DNA of 64,000 nt from Luteibacter sp. SG786 (GCF_011759605.1 NZ_JAAOYX010000001.1:2223063-2287062), one strand, 5' to 3'. Positions 46,618 to 56,104 are shown, counted from the first letter of the stretch. Program-made: numbers and translations. Notes: a model not told the origin generated them from the sequence alone.

Positions 46618-46977
46618 ATGACGCTCGCCGCCAACCTCCTCACCGCGCTGGTGATCCTGATCCACGTCTATATCGTGCTGCTGGAGATGGTTCTCTGGCG
46701 CTCCCGCGGGCCGAAGGTGTTCGGCATCAGTGCCGATTTCGCCCGGGACAGCGCGGCGCTCGCGTCCAACCAGGGCCTCTACAACGCGTTCCTGGTAGTC
46801 GCCCTCGTGCTTGGCCTGGTGCTTCGGGAGCCTTTCGCCACGGCCTTCGTGTTTTACGGTCTGGGCTGTGTCGTCGTCGCCGGCCTGTGGGGCGCGGTGA
46901 CCGCCAGCCGCCGCATCCTCTACGTCCAGGCGCTGCCGGCCGCGCTGGCGCTCGCGGCGCAGTGGATGGCCAGATAG
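46618..46977 (+). CDS. DUF1304 membrane protein
   Basis: Inner-membrane protein of unknown function. The 119-residue product has four hydrophobic helices. The DUF1304 landmarks are L-I-H-V-Y-I-V-L-L-E-M-V-L-W near residue 14, the N-Q-G-L-Y-N-A-F-L-V-V-A-L near residue 50, and a final helix with A-A-Q-W. The ATG at 46618 has AAGGA upstream and is preferred to 46603. Related proteins appear as single genes in many bacteria. It lies 76 bases before the patatin gene on the same strand. Confidence 0.88.
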   Translation: MTLAANLLTALVILIHVYIVLLEMVLWRSRGPKVFGISADFARDSAALASNQGLYNAFLVVALVLGLVLREPFATAFVFYGLGCVVVAGLWGAVTASRRILYVQALPAALALAAQWMAR

Positions 46978-47053
46978 CGAAACGCGGCAAGCGTTCGCGT
47001 TTCGTAGCCCGCTCGTCGCCGATAATGCATCGACCAACGGCGATGGAGCGGAC

Positions 47054-48763
47054 ATGCCCGACACCGATCTGCCCCTGGCGCACCCCGAAATCACGCCGCC
47101 GCCGCGGGACAACACCTTCGAGCTGGGCCTTGCGCTTGCCGGGGCGGTATCCGGCGGGGCCTATGCCGCGGGCGTGCTGGACTTCCTCTACGAAGCGCTC
47201 GAACACTGGTACGACGCGAAGGCCCGGAAGCTTCCTGTGCCCACGCACGATGTGCTGCTGAGGGACATCTCCGGAGCCTCGGCCGGCAGCATCAACGGGG
47301 CGATCTCCGCCGTGGCGCTGCCCTATGCCTTTTCCCACAGGCATATCGCGGAGGTGGACGCGCCGGCCAATCCGTTCTACGACGTGTGGGTGAAGCAGGT
47401 CGACATCCGCGGCTTCCTCGGCACGGATGACTTGAAGGACAAGAACGTTCCCATCGCTTCGCTGCTGGACACGCGTTGCCTGGACGAGATTGCCGCGAAG
47501 GTGCTCCGTTTCGAGGGCGAACCGACATCCCGGCCTTATGTGGCCAATCCGCTGAAGCTCGTGTTCACGGTGACGAACCTTCGCGGCATACCGTATGCGG
47601 TGCCTTTTGCGGGCGGTAGCGCCGATTCCGTGCACAGCATGGTGGCGCATGAGGACTACCTGCGCTTTGCGGTCGACACGGGGCAGGGGCCATACGACCG
47701 CGCCTGGCAGTACCCGGACGACCTCTACGTACCGCATCCGAAGATGCTGCCCGACCGGGCGTGGACGTCGCTGATGAACGCCGCGCTCGCGTCGTCGGCG
47801 TTTCCCGGAGGGCTGCGCTACCGCGAGGTGGAGCGGCGCTGGAGCGATTACATGCAACGCAGCGTGGTCGTTCCGGACGAGCATGGCATCTCGCGGGTCG
47901 TACCGATCGAACCACGCCGCGATGCGTGGGACCGTCATGGCGCAACGTACCGGTTCGTGGGCGTGGACGGTGGCGCGATGGACAACGAGCCGTTCGAACT
48001 GGCCCGCACCGAGCTGGCGGGCACCCTCGGCCGCAATCCGCGCCGCGGCGACGAAGTGAACCGCATCGTGCTCATGGTGGATCCGTTTCCCGAGCCCGAC
48101 GACCTGGGGCCGGAATATGCCGCGTCGATCAACATGTTCGAGGCACTCACGGCGTTGTTCGCGTCGTGGAAGCAGCAGGCCAGGTTCAAGCCCCGCGAGA
48201 TCGCCCTTGCCATGGACGATGCCGTGTACAGCCGTTTCCTGATCGCGCCGACACGGCCCGCGGCAAGCGGCGCGGAGCGGTGGCTGGGCGGCCGCGCGCT
48301 CGCGGCCGGCGCGCTGGGCGGTTTCTCGGGCTTCTTCGCACAGGCTTATCGGCATCACGATTTCCTGCTCGGCCGGCGTAATGCGCAACGTTTCCTGGCG
48401 GAGCATTTCCTCGTGCCCGCCAACAACCCCATCGTCGCGGAATGGGCCGCCGATCCCGCGCTGGCGGGATACCTCCGCGAGCGCGACGGCGTGCTGCACG
48501 CACCGGTCATTCCGCTGGTCGGGCCTTGCCACCCCGGAGCGCGGGAGGATGGGCTGCCCGATTGGCCGAAAGGTGCCTTCGATCCGCTGACGCTCATGCC
48601 TGCGATTCGCAAGCGCCTGGATGCGTTGTACGGCGTGGCCACGGACAAGTGGAAGGACAAGCTGCTGACCTGGCTCGCATGGCATACCTATGCCCGGCGA
48701 AAACTGCTGGATTTCGCATCGAGGCGCCTGGTCGACGCGTTACGGAAGCACGACCTTTGGTAA
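47054..48763 (+). CDS. patatin-like phospholipase family protein
   Basis: Probable lipid acyl hydrolase. The 569-residue product has the oxyanion string A-L-A-G-A-V-S-G-G-A-Y-A-A-G at residues 27-40, the nucleophile in G74-A-S76-A-G78, and a D-G-G motif in V-D-G-G-A-M-D-N near residue 307, giving the Ser-Asp dyad. No signal peptide or membrane helix is apparent, but a hydrophobic stretch G-A-L-G-G-F-S-G-F-F lies near residue 420. The C-terminal 250 residues are not explained by the patatin fold alone. A GATAAT-like box lies 28 bases before the ATG. Substrate is unknown. Confidence 0.9.
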   Translation: MPDTDLPLAHPEITPPPRDNTFELGLALAGAVSGGAYAAGVLDFLYEALEHWYDAKARKLPVPTHDVLLRDISGASAGSINGAISAVALPYAFSHRHIAEVDAPANPFYDVWVKQVDIRGFLGTDDLKDKNVPIASLLDTRCLDEIAAKVLRFEGEPTSRPYVANPLKLVFTVTNLRGIPYAVPFAGGSADSVHSMVAHEDYLRFAVDTGQGPYDRAWQYPDDLYVPHPKMLPDRAWTSLMNAALASSAFPGGLRYREVERRWSDYMQRSVVVPDEHGISRVVPIEPRRDAWDRHGATYRFVGVDGGAMDNEPFELARTELAGTLGRNPRRGDEVNRIVLMVDPFPEPDDLGPEYAASINMFEALTALFASWKQQARFKPREIALAMDDAVYSRFLIAPTRPAASGAERWLGGRALAAGALGGFSGFFAQAYRHHDFLLGRRNAQRFLAEHFLVPANNPIVAEWAADPALAGYLRERDGVLHAPVIPLVGPCHPGAREDGLPDWPKGAFDPLTLMPAIRKRLDALYGVATDKWKDKLLTWLAWHTYARRKLLDFASRRLVDALRKHDLW

Positions 48764-48914
48764 AAAAAACGTCTTGAATCGTGGCAAATGACCCCGTGTT
48801 GTCGCATTCGTGAAGCAGTACGAAAAATTCCACGACGAATTTGCTTCGGACGTATGGTCGCCGCGTGAAAACGGGAGTACGTTTGAATTTCGGCGACTGA
48901 TCGCGGGTTATCCC

Positions 48915-49286
48915 ATGAACATGACAGCCTCTCCCCGGGCCATCGTCTTCGAAGATCATGCCGGTCTGGCATCCGCGCTGACCGACCTCCTCGCCGAGCG
49001 TCTCGGCTATGACGTGGCCGCCTGTGCCGGCTGCATCGAGGAGGCGATCCGTGTGGCCCACGTGGAGCGCTGCGACGTCGCCGTGGTCGACCTCGACCTT
49101 CAGGGGGTCATGGCGTATCCGGCCCTCGACGAATTGAAACGCCGCGGCATTCCCTATGTGCTGGCCACCGGATCCATGGCGGTGGACATTCCGGGGCGCT
49201 ATCGGGCGCCCCTGGTCTGCAAGCCCTATAGCGCACATGAGCTTGCCGACGCCATTCGCCAGGCGAGCGCACCCCGGGCGATGTAA
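48915..49286 (+). CDS. stand-alone response regulator receiver domain
   Basis: Single-domain CheY-like protein. The 123-residue product from the ATG at 48915 has acidic residues E13-D14 (I-V-F-E-D-H), phospho-acceptor aspartate D59 in V-V-D-L-D-L, T85 in L-A-T-G-S and K103 in V-C-K-P-Y-S; the receiver fold is complete. No output domain follows. A GTG at 48810 would add 35 residues outside the fold. Such small receivers serve as phosphorelay intermediates or two-component sinks. No kinase gene lies beside it; the nearest in this window is the hybrid kinase at 56520, on the other strand and 7 kb away. Confidence 0.87.
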   Translation: MNMTASPRAIVFEDHAGLASALTDLLAERLGYDVAACAGCIEEAIRVAHVERCDVAVVDLDLQGVMAYPALDELKRRGIPYVLATGSMAVDIPGRYRAPLVCKPYSAHELADAIRQASAPRAM

Positions 49287-49446
49287 AGCACCCCGGGCGG
49301 CCCGGAAACGATCCTGCAGCCCAGCCACGGCGTCCTCGGCCAGGTGCTTCATGTAGCGCTGGCGGGCGGGGCGTGTTGCCCTTGCGTCAAGGCCATGGGA
49401 AAGTCGGCGAGTTCTTCCCTTTCCGGCCTGCGATGACCCTTTCTCC

Positions 49447-50484
49447 ATGACTCGGCGGAGCTTGCTCGTTCGCGGCGCCGCTGGCCTCCTCGCCGGCCTG
49501 CTGCTCGTGCTCTCCGGGGGCTGGGGTGCGTTTGCGCTCGCCATCCGGTTCCCGGCACCGCGCGTGGCAAGGCTCACCGCCGCCGGGCTCTGGATGGTGG
49601 GCTGCGGTGCGGCCTGGATCTCGTGGCTGGTATGGCGTTCGCCATGGGCCTTGCCCGCGCTCCTCATCGCGCATGCCGTGCTCCTGGCCTGGTGGGCATC
49701 CATCCGCCCGCGCAACGACCGGCCGTGGGCGGACGACGTGGCCCGTGTGCTGCATGGGGAGGTGGAGGGGAATCGCGTGGTGCTCCATGACGTGCGCGAT
49801 TTCGTGTGGCGTAGCGACGACGATTACGATGTCCGCTGGGAAACGCGGAGCTACGATCTGGATCGTCTTTCGGGTGCGGACGCCATCGTGTCCTATTGGT
49901 CCGGAAAGGCGATCGCACACGCCATGCTCGCGTTCGGCTTCGACGACGGGCGCCATGTCGTGTTTTCGGTGGAGATACGGCGCAAGCGCCATGAAGCGTT
50001 CTCCGAGGTGGGCGGCTTCTTCCGGCAGTTCGAACTCATCCTCATCGCCGCCGAGGAACGCGATATCGTGCGCGTCCGCACCAACGTCCGCGGCGAGGAC
50101 GCCTATATCTTCCCGTTGCGCATGACGCCCGAGGCCATGCGCTCGCTCTTCATCTCGTACGTGCGGGAAGCGAACGCCCTGTCGCATGCGGCCCGGTTCT
50201 ACAACACCGTCACGTCGAACTGCACGACGATCGTCTACCGGATGGCGAAACGGATCGACGGAGCGCTGCCGCTCGATCTTCGCCTGTTGCTGACGGGTTA
50301 CCTTCCAGAGTACCTGCGCGATGCGGGTGCGCTGGACCGGCGCCTGAGTATCGACGAGTGGCGGGCAAGGGGGCGGATCACGGCGCGCGCACTCGCCGCC
50401 GGTGCCGACGAGGATTTTTCGGCGGCCATCCGGCGAGGCGTACCCCCGGCTCAGTCCGGATCGTCGGGCGAAGCCACGGCGTAG
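49447..50484 (+). CDS. DUF4105 membrane protein
   Basis: The 345-residue product has two or three N-terminal transmembrane helices (residues 8-32, 42-62 and 66-84), then a periplasmic domain of the DUF4105 type. The family motif S-N-C-T-T with C259 lies near residue 258, with H in I-A-H-A-M-L-A-F near residue 157, a Cys-His arrangement that suggests a papain-like (NlpC/P60-related) or lipase-like reaction; no activity has been shown for this protein. Its 3' end overlaps the 3' end of the TraB/GumN gene by 34 bases (50451-50484). Confidence 0.85.
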   Translation: MTRRSLLVRGAAGLLAGLLLVLSGGWGAFALAIRFPAPRVARLTAAGLWMVGCGAAWISWLVWRSPWALPALLIAHAVLLAWWASIRPRNDRPWADDVARVLHGEVEGNRVVLHDVRDFVWRSDDDYDVRWETRSYDLDRLSGADAIVSYWSGKAIAHAMLAFGFDDGRHVVFSVEIRRKRHEAFSEVGGFFRQFELILIAAEERDIVRVRTNVRGEDAYIFPLRMTPEAMRSLFISYVREANALSHAARFYNTVTSNCTTIVYRMAKRIDGALPLDLRLLLTGYLPEYLRDAGALDRRLSIDEWRARGRITARALAAGADEDFSAAIRRGVPPAQSGSSGEATA

Positions 50485-51470
50485 CCTTTTGCGCGAAGGG
50501 CCTCGAGGTAGCCGTTGTCGCCCAGGAGGTCGTCGATCGGCACGATGGCCACGGCCTGTGCATGGCTGGCCATGGTGGCGTCGACGGTGGCGAGCCACGT
50601 TTCGCGCACCGCCTTCGGCACGTCGGCAAGGCCGATGCGCTGCGCCACGCCGCCTTCGGTCACCGCGTTCATGCAGGTAGCGCGCTGGCGCGCGCTGCGC
50701 TCGTCGCGCAGCGCGGCGATGTCGCCCGTCGCCCACGCGTTCGCGCGCCGGGCCATGTCCGCGAGTTGTGCATCGATGTTGTCGACGCTCTGCGCGAAGC
50801 ACGAGACGTCGTCGAGGGTGGAACGCTTGAACGAGCGGATGGCTGCACGCGGGTCGTCCACGAGCAGCGTGTACTCCACGGGAACCTCCTTCACGCCATG
50901 CTTGCGCGCAAGGTCGCTCACGGTGCGGACGATCTCGCCCGATTTGCCGAGACCGGCCTTTTTTACGGCCGACTTGTACAACTCCAGCACGGCGAAGATG
51001 GGGCGATAGCGTTCCACCCCACGATCGTTGCCGATGTATCTGGCCTTCACGGCGAGCCAGCGCGCGTAGACGTCCGGCGGTACCGTGTCCTTCAGCGTCG
51101 CTCCATCCGGCGCATTGCGCACGCCGATCAGAAAGGGCAGCAGTGCAAGGCGTCCGAAGAAGCCGGTATTGGGCTTGATCCGGACGCTCGGCGACGAAAT
51201 GAGGGCCCCCGAATGCGCGAGGGCCGCGTCGATTTCGTCGGTATTCCAGGTCATGTTCTTCGGCAGGGGTGCCAGGCTGCCCAGGATGAAGAGGGTGCGC
51301 CCGTCGCGGGTGGCCCGCCACAGTCCCGGCCCAGGCTGTTCGCCTTGCACCGTCACCGTTTCCAGTGTCGGTACGTTCGCCGCAGGAGGCGCCTGCTGCG
51401 CTGCGGCCGGCGGCAGCCACGGAAGCCAGGAAAGGAAGAGGGCGACGAGGACACGGGCAGGGGCGGACAT
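50451..51470 (-). CDS. TraB/GumN family protein
   Basis: Secreted protein of the TraB/GumN family, some members of which are metalloproteases. From the ATG at 51470 the product is 339 residues, with a signal peptide ending P-A-A-A-Q near residue 25. The family start L-W-R-A-T-R-D-G-R-T-L-F-I-L-G-S-L lies near residue 50, where the usual G-T-x-H is G-S-L-A, so the histidine ligand of active members is absent. The C-terminal A-I-V-P-I-D-D-L-L-G-D-N-G-Y-L is also a family feature. Its 3' end overlaps DUF4105 by 34 bases. Confidence 0.83.
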   Translation of the reverse strand: MSAPARVLVALFLSWLPWLPPAAAQQAPPAANVPTLETVTVQGEQPGPGLWRATRDGRTLFILGSLAPLPKNMTWNTDEIDAALAHSGALISSPSVRIKPNTGFFGRLALLPFLIGVRNAPDGATLKDTVPPDVYARWLAVKARYIGNDRGVERYRPIFAVLELYKSAVKKAGLGKSGEIVRTVSDLARKHGVKEVPVEYTLLVDDPRAAIRSFKRSTLDDVSCFAQSVDNIDAQLADMARRANAWATGDIAALRDERSARQRATCMNAVTEGGVAQRIGLADVPKAVRETWLATVDATMASHAQAVAIVPIDDLLGDNGYLEALRAKGYAVASPDDPD

Positions 51471-51576
51471 GGCGGCGATTCTGCCAGGATGCGGGCGAGA
51501 CGGCTCACCGTTCGCTCGCCCTGCGTTCACGCACGGCGGCGAAGATGGCAGGAGTCGTCTCGCGGAGATCGTTTGC

Positions 51577-52272
51577 ATGAAGATAGGTATCGTCGGAGCA
51601 GGGAATATCGGTCGTACGCTGGCCCGCCGCTTTCGCGAGGTGGGACACGAGGTTCTCATCGCCAATTCGCGGGGGCCCGAAACCCTCACCGATATCGAGC
51701 GCGAGACCGGCGCCGTGGCGGTCACGGCGCACGAAGCGGTGCGCGGTGTCGACCTGGTGGTCGTGACCATTCCGGAATCGAAGGTGCCGCAATTGCCGCC
51801 CGACCTTTTCGAAGGCGTGCCCGCGGAAACGGTCGTGGTGGATACGGGCAACTATTACCCGCGGCAACGCGACGGGCGCATCGACGCCATCGAGGACGGC
51901 ATGCCCGAAAGCCAGTGGGTGTCCGAGCGCATCGGGCGGCCGGTGATCAAGGCATTCAACAACATCTTCGCGGAGCACCTGGGGACGCGGGGCAAGCCGT
52001 CGAGCGCGGAGTCGCGGATCGCGTTGCCCGTGGCCGGCGACGATGCCAACGCCAAGGCCACGGTGCTGAAGCTCGTGGACGAGATCGGCTTCGATGGCGT
52101 GGATGCGGGGCCCCTTGCGGAGTCCTGGCGCCAGCAGCCGGGATCGCCCGTGTATACGTCCGATCGCGACTTCGAAGGCGTGCGTCAGGGCTTGCTGGAC
52201 GCCAGTCGGGAAAGGCAACCGGAATGGCGTGCCACGGATCGCAGTCCGGGTACCTACGATGACCCGCGCTAG
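51577..52272 (+). CDS. NADPH-dependent F420 reductase-like oxidoreductase
   Basis: NAD(P)-binding protein of the NADP oxidoreductase family. The 231-residue product begins M-K-I-G-I-V-G-A-G-N-I-G-R-T-L-A-R-R-F, the dinucleotide site, then A-N-S-R-G-P-E-T-L, whose Ser-Arg pair favours NADPH. V-I-K-A-F-N-N-I-F-A-E-H-L near residue 124 is a family landmark. Many bacteria without F420 have this fold, so the true substrate is unknown. The upstream ribosome site is CGGAGATC, although spacing is long. It lies 106 bases from the divergent TraB gene. Confidence 0.86.
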   Translation: MKIGIVGAGNIGRTLARRFREVGHEVLIANSRGPETLTDIERETGAVAVTAHEAVRGVDLVVVTIPESKVPQLPPDLFEGVPAETVVVDTGNYYPRQRDGRIDAIEDGMPESQWVSERIGRPVIKAFNNIFAEHLGTRGKPSSAESRIALPVAGDDANAKATVLKLVDEIGFDGVDAGPLAESWRQQPGSPVYTSDRDFEGVRQGLLDASRERQPEWRATDRSPGTYDDPR

Positions 52273-52405
52273 TCGTGATCCCGGCGTGAAGGAACGGCAT
52301 ACGTTTCTTCCGTTGTAGGCGTGGTATGGAAAGGATAATCTTGCGCCTCTGTCGGTCCGGCCGTCCCCTCCGGCTTACGCCCCGCGAGGTTATCCAATTC
52401 CTTCC

Positions 52406-52651
52406 ATGGCCATGGTGATCTACGACATTCCGTTCCACCCGGACATGGCGGGTCTGTGGCACGTGCAGATGAACGGCGTGCCGACGCAGAACTTCGAGAC
52501 GCGGGTGGCCGCCATCGCCTACGCGGTGCAGCAGTCGAAGCTTCTTGGCGCGCAGAACGGTCTGCAGGTGCTCGTGTCCGTGGAAGGTGCGGACGGTATC
52601 TGGCGCGAGTTCGAGTCGAACGCGAAGCGTCCGGTGAGCGGCCTGCAATAG
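52406..52651 (+). CDS. small hypothetical protein
   Basis: I do not recognise this 81-residue protein. It begins M-A-M-V-I-Y-D-I-P-F-H-P-D-M-A-G-L-W-H-V and has F-E-T-R-V-A-A-I-A-Y-A-V-Q-Q-S-K, with a W-R-E-F-E-S-N beta turn near the end; the shape resembles DUF2188-type beta-alpha-beta proteins. Two ATG codons (52406, 52412) are possible. Codon use is typical. It is followed by another small gene after 64 bases. Confidence 0.68.
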   Translation: MAMVIYDIPFHPDMAGLWHVQMNGVPTQNFETRVAAIAYAVQQSKLLGAQNGLQVLVSVEGADGIWREFESNAKRPVSGLQ

Positions 52652-52715
52652 CACTGCACATCGTCTTGATGCGCGATGCATAGGATGGGGGGAGAGAAGG
52701 AGGATCACCCCACTC

Positions 52716-52955
52716 ATGACGCATCGAAAGATCGGTTACTTCGACGTTGAAGCCTCGTGTTACGTCGCCAAGCCCGGCCGCTGGCGCGGCAAATATGTCA
52801 TCAGCGAAGACGGCGAAGAAATCCAGGAAAAGCTCTGCACGACACTGCACGAACGGGAAGAGGATGCCTGCGAGGAGGGGATGCGCCTCGGCATCAAGGC
52901 TGCGCGAACGTTGATGAAGGAACGCGAGGGTTTCGATCCCGGCGAAGACGAGTGA
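52716..52955 (+). CDS. small hypothetical protein
   Basis: I do not recognise this 79-residue acidic protein. It begins M-T-H-R-K-I-G-Y-F-D-V-E-A-S-C-Y-V-A-K-P-G-R-W (given with separators), then Y-V-I-S-E-D-G-E-E-I-Q-E-K-L-C-T-T. There is no signal peptide or membrane helix. The AGAAGGAGGAT just before gives a near-perfect ribosome site, so it should be well translated. The C-terminus is charged (R-E-G-F-D-P-G-E-D-E). Confidence 0.72.
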   Translation: MTHRKIGYFDVEASCYVAKPGRWRGKYVISEDGEEIQEKLCTTLHEREEDACEEGMRLGIKAARTLMKEREGFDPGEDE

Positions 52956-53165
52956 GCGCGCCCCGCCTCTGACCTCTGAACGTGCATAGGGCGTGCCACA
53001 CGCGCCCTTTTTCTTGTGCCGCAATATATTCCGAATGGCCGATGGTACGCCCCGTTCACGCGGCGTAAGTTTTCCTTGCGTGCCTGTGAATGATGCGTTT
53101 TCTTCGGCCCATTCCCGGAGCCGCGAAGTCCCAGCCCCACTCCCCTAAGGCTTCGGAGACTCACA

Positions 53166-56006
53166 ATGAAACCGACATCCCAAAAGGCGCTTCGGCGTCA
53201 CGGCCTCGCTTTGTCCATCGCCACCGCCCTGGTTTGCGGCCAGGCTGCCGCACAAGACACCCAGCCTGCACCGCCTGCCGCGCCACCGCCGGCGCAGTCC
53301 ACACAACAGCAGACGACGGAACTGGCCACGGTGACCGTCACCGGGTCGGCCTTGCCGCGCATCGACGTGGAAACGCCGTCGCCGGTGACCACCATCACGG
53401 CCGATCAGATCCAGAAGAGCGGTCTCACCACCGTGTCTGACGTGGTGCGGGCGGTGTCGGCCGATAACAGCGGGTCCATACCCGCATCGTTCACCGCCGG
53501 CTTCGCCGCAGGCTCGTCTGGCGTCGCCCTGCGTGGGCTCACGGTCAATTCCACGCTGGTGCTCATCGACGGCCGGCGAGCCGCGAGCTATCCACTGGCC
53601 GACGACGGCCAGCGATCCTTCGTCGACCTCAACACGATCCCGTCCAATGCCATCGAACGCATCGAAGTGCTGAAGGACGGCGCGTCGTCTCTCTACGGCG
53701 CGGACGCGATCGCGGGCGTGGTGAACATCATCCTGAGGCCGGACTACCAGGGCACGGAATTCAGTGCCGAAGTCGGCACATCCCAACACGGCGGCGGCAC
53801 GTCCAAACGCGCCACGGTGCTGTTCGGCGGCGGAGACCTGCAAAAGGACGGATGGAACGCCTACCTCAGCGCCGAATACGAAAGGGACGAGGACATCCTC
53901 ACCCGGCAACGTGGGTATCCGTACAACACCGCGGACATCCGGCGCAGCGGCGGCAACAACCTTATCGGAGGCCAGCCCTCGCAGAACTCCGGTTCGATCT
54001 ACGGTTCGGTGACGCCCGGCACGCTTTCGCGACCCGGAGACGTTACCTCGGGCGTCGCGGATCCCGGTGCGGAGGCCCAGCCGCTGGCCGCCTGCGGTCC
54101 GCGGTCCACGCTGGTGACCGACGATCCCGCCAATCCGGGAAGCTACTGCGCACAGAACTTCGCCCGATACGCCGCCATCCAGCCCACCACCGATCGTCGC
54201 GGGCTGTACGGACGCTTCACCTTGAAGGTGGGCGAGCGTTCGAAGGCCTATGTGTCTGCGAGCTACTACGAAGTGAAAACGTCGTTCCCCGGCCCGCCGG
54301 CGCAGATCCAGGCCGGCACGCCGCGCAATACGAACTCGATCGCCTTGCCGGCCACCTTGCCGGACGGCTCGCTCAATCCCAACAACCCGTTCGCGGCGGA
54401 AGGGAAGGCGGCGCTCATCAACTTCGGGTTTCCCAGTGCGCTGGGCAGCGGCGAAAGCGACAACCACAACCTGCGCATCGTGGGCGGGCTCACCGGCTAC
54501 TGGGGCGACTGGGGTTACGACACGGCGCTGGTGTTCAATCATTCGTCGCTCGACACGCGACTCAACGGATTCCTCAACTACGATCGCCTGATCGACGTCG
54601 TCACGAACGGCACCTACAACTTCCTCGATCCGGGAGCGAACTCGCCGGCGCTGCTGGCTTCCCTGTCGCCGCAGCTGCGGAAGACGTCCACGAGCGACCT
54701 GCAACAGTTCGATTTTCGCGTGAACCGGCCGCTGGCCGACCTCGGTGGCGGTGCGCTGGGCCTGGCCGCCGGTATCGACATACGTCACGAGGAACAGGAC
54801 GATCCGGACCTCAATCCCGGCCTTCGCGCGCAGGGGTTGGGTATCGCCCACGTCAAGGGCGACCGTACCGTGTCGGGCGCCTATGTCGAACTCGACGCAC
54901 CTTTCCTCGAGTCGCTGGAAGTGAATGTCTCGGGGCGTTTCGATCACTACTCGGACTTCGGCAACAATTTCTCACCGAAGATCGGCATCAAATGGAAGCC
55001 GATCGACGAGTTGGCCTTCCGCGGCACGTTCTCGAAGGGCTTCCGAGCCCCGAGCTTCGCCGAGAACGGATCGAGCGAGGCACAGGGCTTTGCCACGTAC
55101 ACACCGCCGGCGGACTTCCAGGCTGCGCACAACAACAGTGGTTATGTGCAGCCCTACGGTCTTGCGTTCCTCACCCGGGCCAATCCTGACGTGAAGCCGG
55201 AGAAGTCCAAGAGCTGGACGTTCGGCGTGCTGTACCAGCCCACGCAGGACTTCAGCGCTTCGCTCGACTATTACCGGATCAAGAAAACCGGCGTGATCGC
55301 GCAGCAGAGTCCGAGCGCGGTGCTCGACGCCTATTACGCGGGCGAGCCGTTGCCGGAAGCATCCGCCATCGTGGCCGACGTACCCGATCCGGCGGCACCG
55401 GCCGCGCTGCCGCGTCCCTTGATCGTTGCCGCGCCCTATGTGAACCAGGACGCGCTGGAGACGAAAGGGTTGGATCTGAACCTCAAGGCTGGACACGACT
55501 TCAGCGAGAACGTTCGCTTTACCAGCGAGCTCAACCTCACGAAGATCATCAGCTGGCGGCTCACCCTGGAGGACGGCACCAAACTGCAGTTCGTCGGCAC
55601 GCACGGTCCGTACGGCGTCTCCTCGGGAGCGGGTACGCCGCGCTACCGCGGCTCCTGGGCGAACAGCATCCAGTTCGGCCGGACGACCATCACGGGTACG
55701 CTGTATTACACCAGCGGCATCAAGCTCACCGCGCCCGACATCACCACCGGGTGTTTCTCGACCAACACCGACACGGGCGCGAACGTACCTGGCGACTGCC
55801 GCGTGGCGTCGTTCACCGACTTCGATCTGACCGGACGCTACGACCTCACCGACAAGGTGGCGATCACCGGTTCGGTGATGAACGTCTTCGACAAGAAGGC
55901 GCCGTTCGATCCGCTGAACTACGCCGCCTTGAACTACAACCCCACCTACGCGCAGAACGGCGTGATAGGGCGCTTCTACAGGCTCGGGGTGCGGGTGAAG
56001 CTGTAG
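53166..56006 (+). CDS. TonB-dependent outer-membrane receptor
   Basis: Outer-membrane active transporter using the TonB energy system. The 946-residue product has a signal peptide ending A-A-A-Q near residue 29, a P/A/Q-rich linker, then the plug start L-A-T-V-T-V-T-G-S-A-L, which serves as TonB box region; the plug has T-I-T-A-D-Q-I-Q-K-S-G and V-A-L-R-G-L and I-E-R-I-E-V-L-K-D-G-A-S-S-L-Y-G-A-D-A-I-A-G-V-V-N-I-I (in two pieces). The barrel ends with a terminal strand finishing in V-R-V-K-L. No sigma/anti-sigma pair or transport partner is beside it, so the ligand is not known. The family is large in xanthomonads. Confidence 0.95.
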   Translation: MKPTSQKALRRHGLALSIATALVCGQAAAQDTQPAPPAAPPPAQSTQQQTTELATVTVTGSALPRIDVETPSPVTTITADQIQKSGLTTVSDVVRAVSADNSGSIPASFTAGFAAGSSGVALRGLTVNSTLVLIDGRRAASYPLADDGQRSFVDLNTIPSNAIERIEVLKDGASSLYGADAIAGVVNIILRPDYQGTEFSAEVGTSQHGGGTSKRATVLFGGGDLQKDGWNAYLSAEYERDEDILTRQRGYPYNTADIRRSGGNNLIGGQPSQNSGSIYGSVTPGTLSRPGDVTSGVADPGAEAQPLAACGPRSTLVTDDPANPGSYCAQNFARYAAIQPTTDRRGLYGRFTLKVGERSKAYVSASYYEVKTSFPGPPAQIQAGTPRNTNSIALPATLPDGSLNPNNPFAAEGKAALINFGFPSALGSGESDNHNLRIVGGLTGYWGDWGYDTALVFNHSSLDTRLNGFLNYDRLIDVVTNGTYNFLDPGANSPALLASLSPQLRKTSTSDLQQFDFRVNRPLADLGGGALGLAAGIDIRHEEQDDPDLNPGLRAQGLGIAHVKGDRTVSGAYVELDAPFLESLEVNVSGRFDHYSDFGNNFSPKIGIKWKPIDELAFRGTFSKGFRAPSFAENGSSEAQGFATYTPPADFQAAHNNSGYVQPYGLAFLTRANPDVKPEKSKSWTFGVLYQPTQDFSASLDYYRIKKTGVIAQQSPSAVLDAYYAGEPLPEASAIVADVPDPAAPAALPRPLIVAAPYVNQDALETKGLDLNLKAGHDFSENVRFTSELNLTKIISWRLTLEDGTKLQFVGTHGPYGVSSGAGTPRYRGSWANSIQFGRTTITGTLYYTSGIKLTAPDITTGCFSTNTDTGANVPGDCRVASFTDFDLTGRYDLTDKVAITGSVMNVFDKKAPFDPLNYAALNYNPTYAQNGVIGRFYRLGVRVKL

Positions 56007-56104
56007 CCGGGGTGTGCCTGGGGCGACCCCGGGGAATTGACTGGCCCGGGGTTTTGCTTTAGTACGGCTCCTTGGGGGAATACCAACAGGGGGCCGTCAA
56101 GGCC

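Noticed and set aside
49287-49446. Minus-strand frame in the gap after the receiver gene, with a peptide like Y-M-K-H-L-A-E-D-A-V
   Set aside because: It runs antisense into the receiver gene, has no start signal, and I could not support it as a gene or a remnant.
53145-54947. 600-codon open frame opposite the TonB-dependent receptor
   Set aside because: Antisense shadow; no start signal and no domain.
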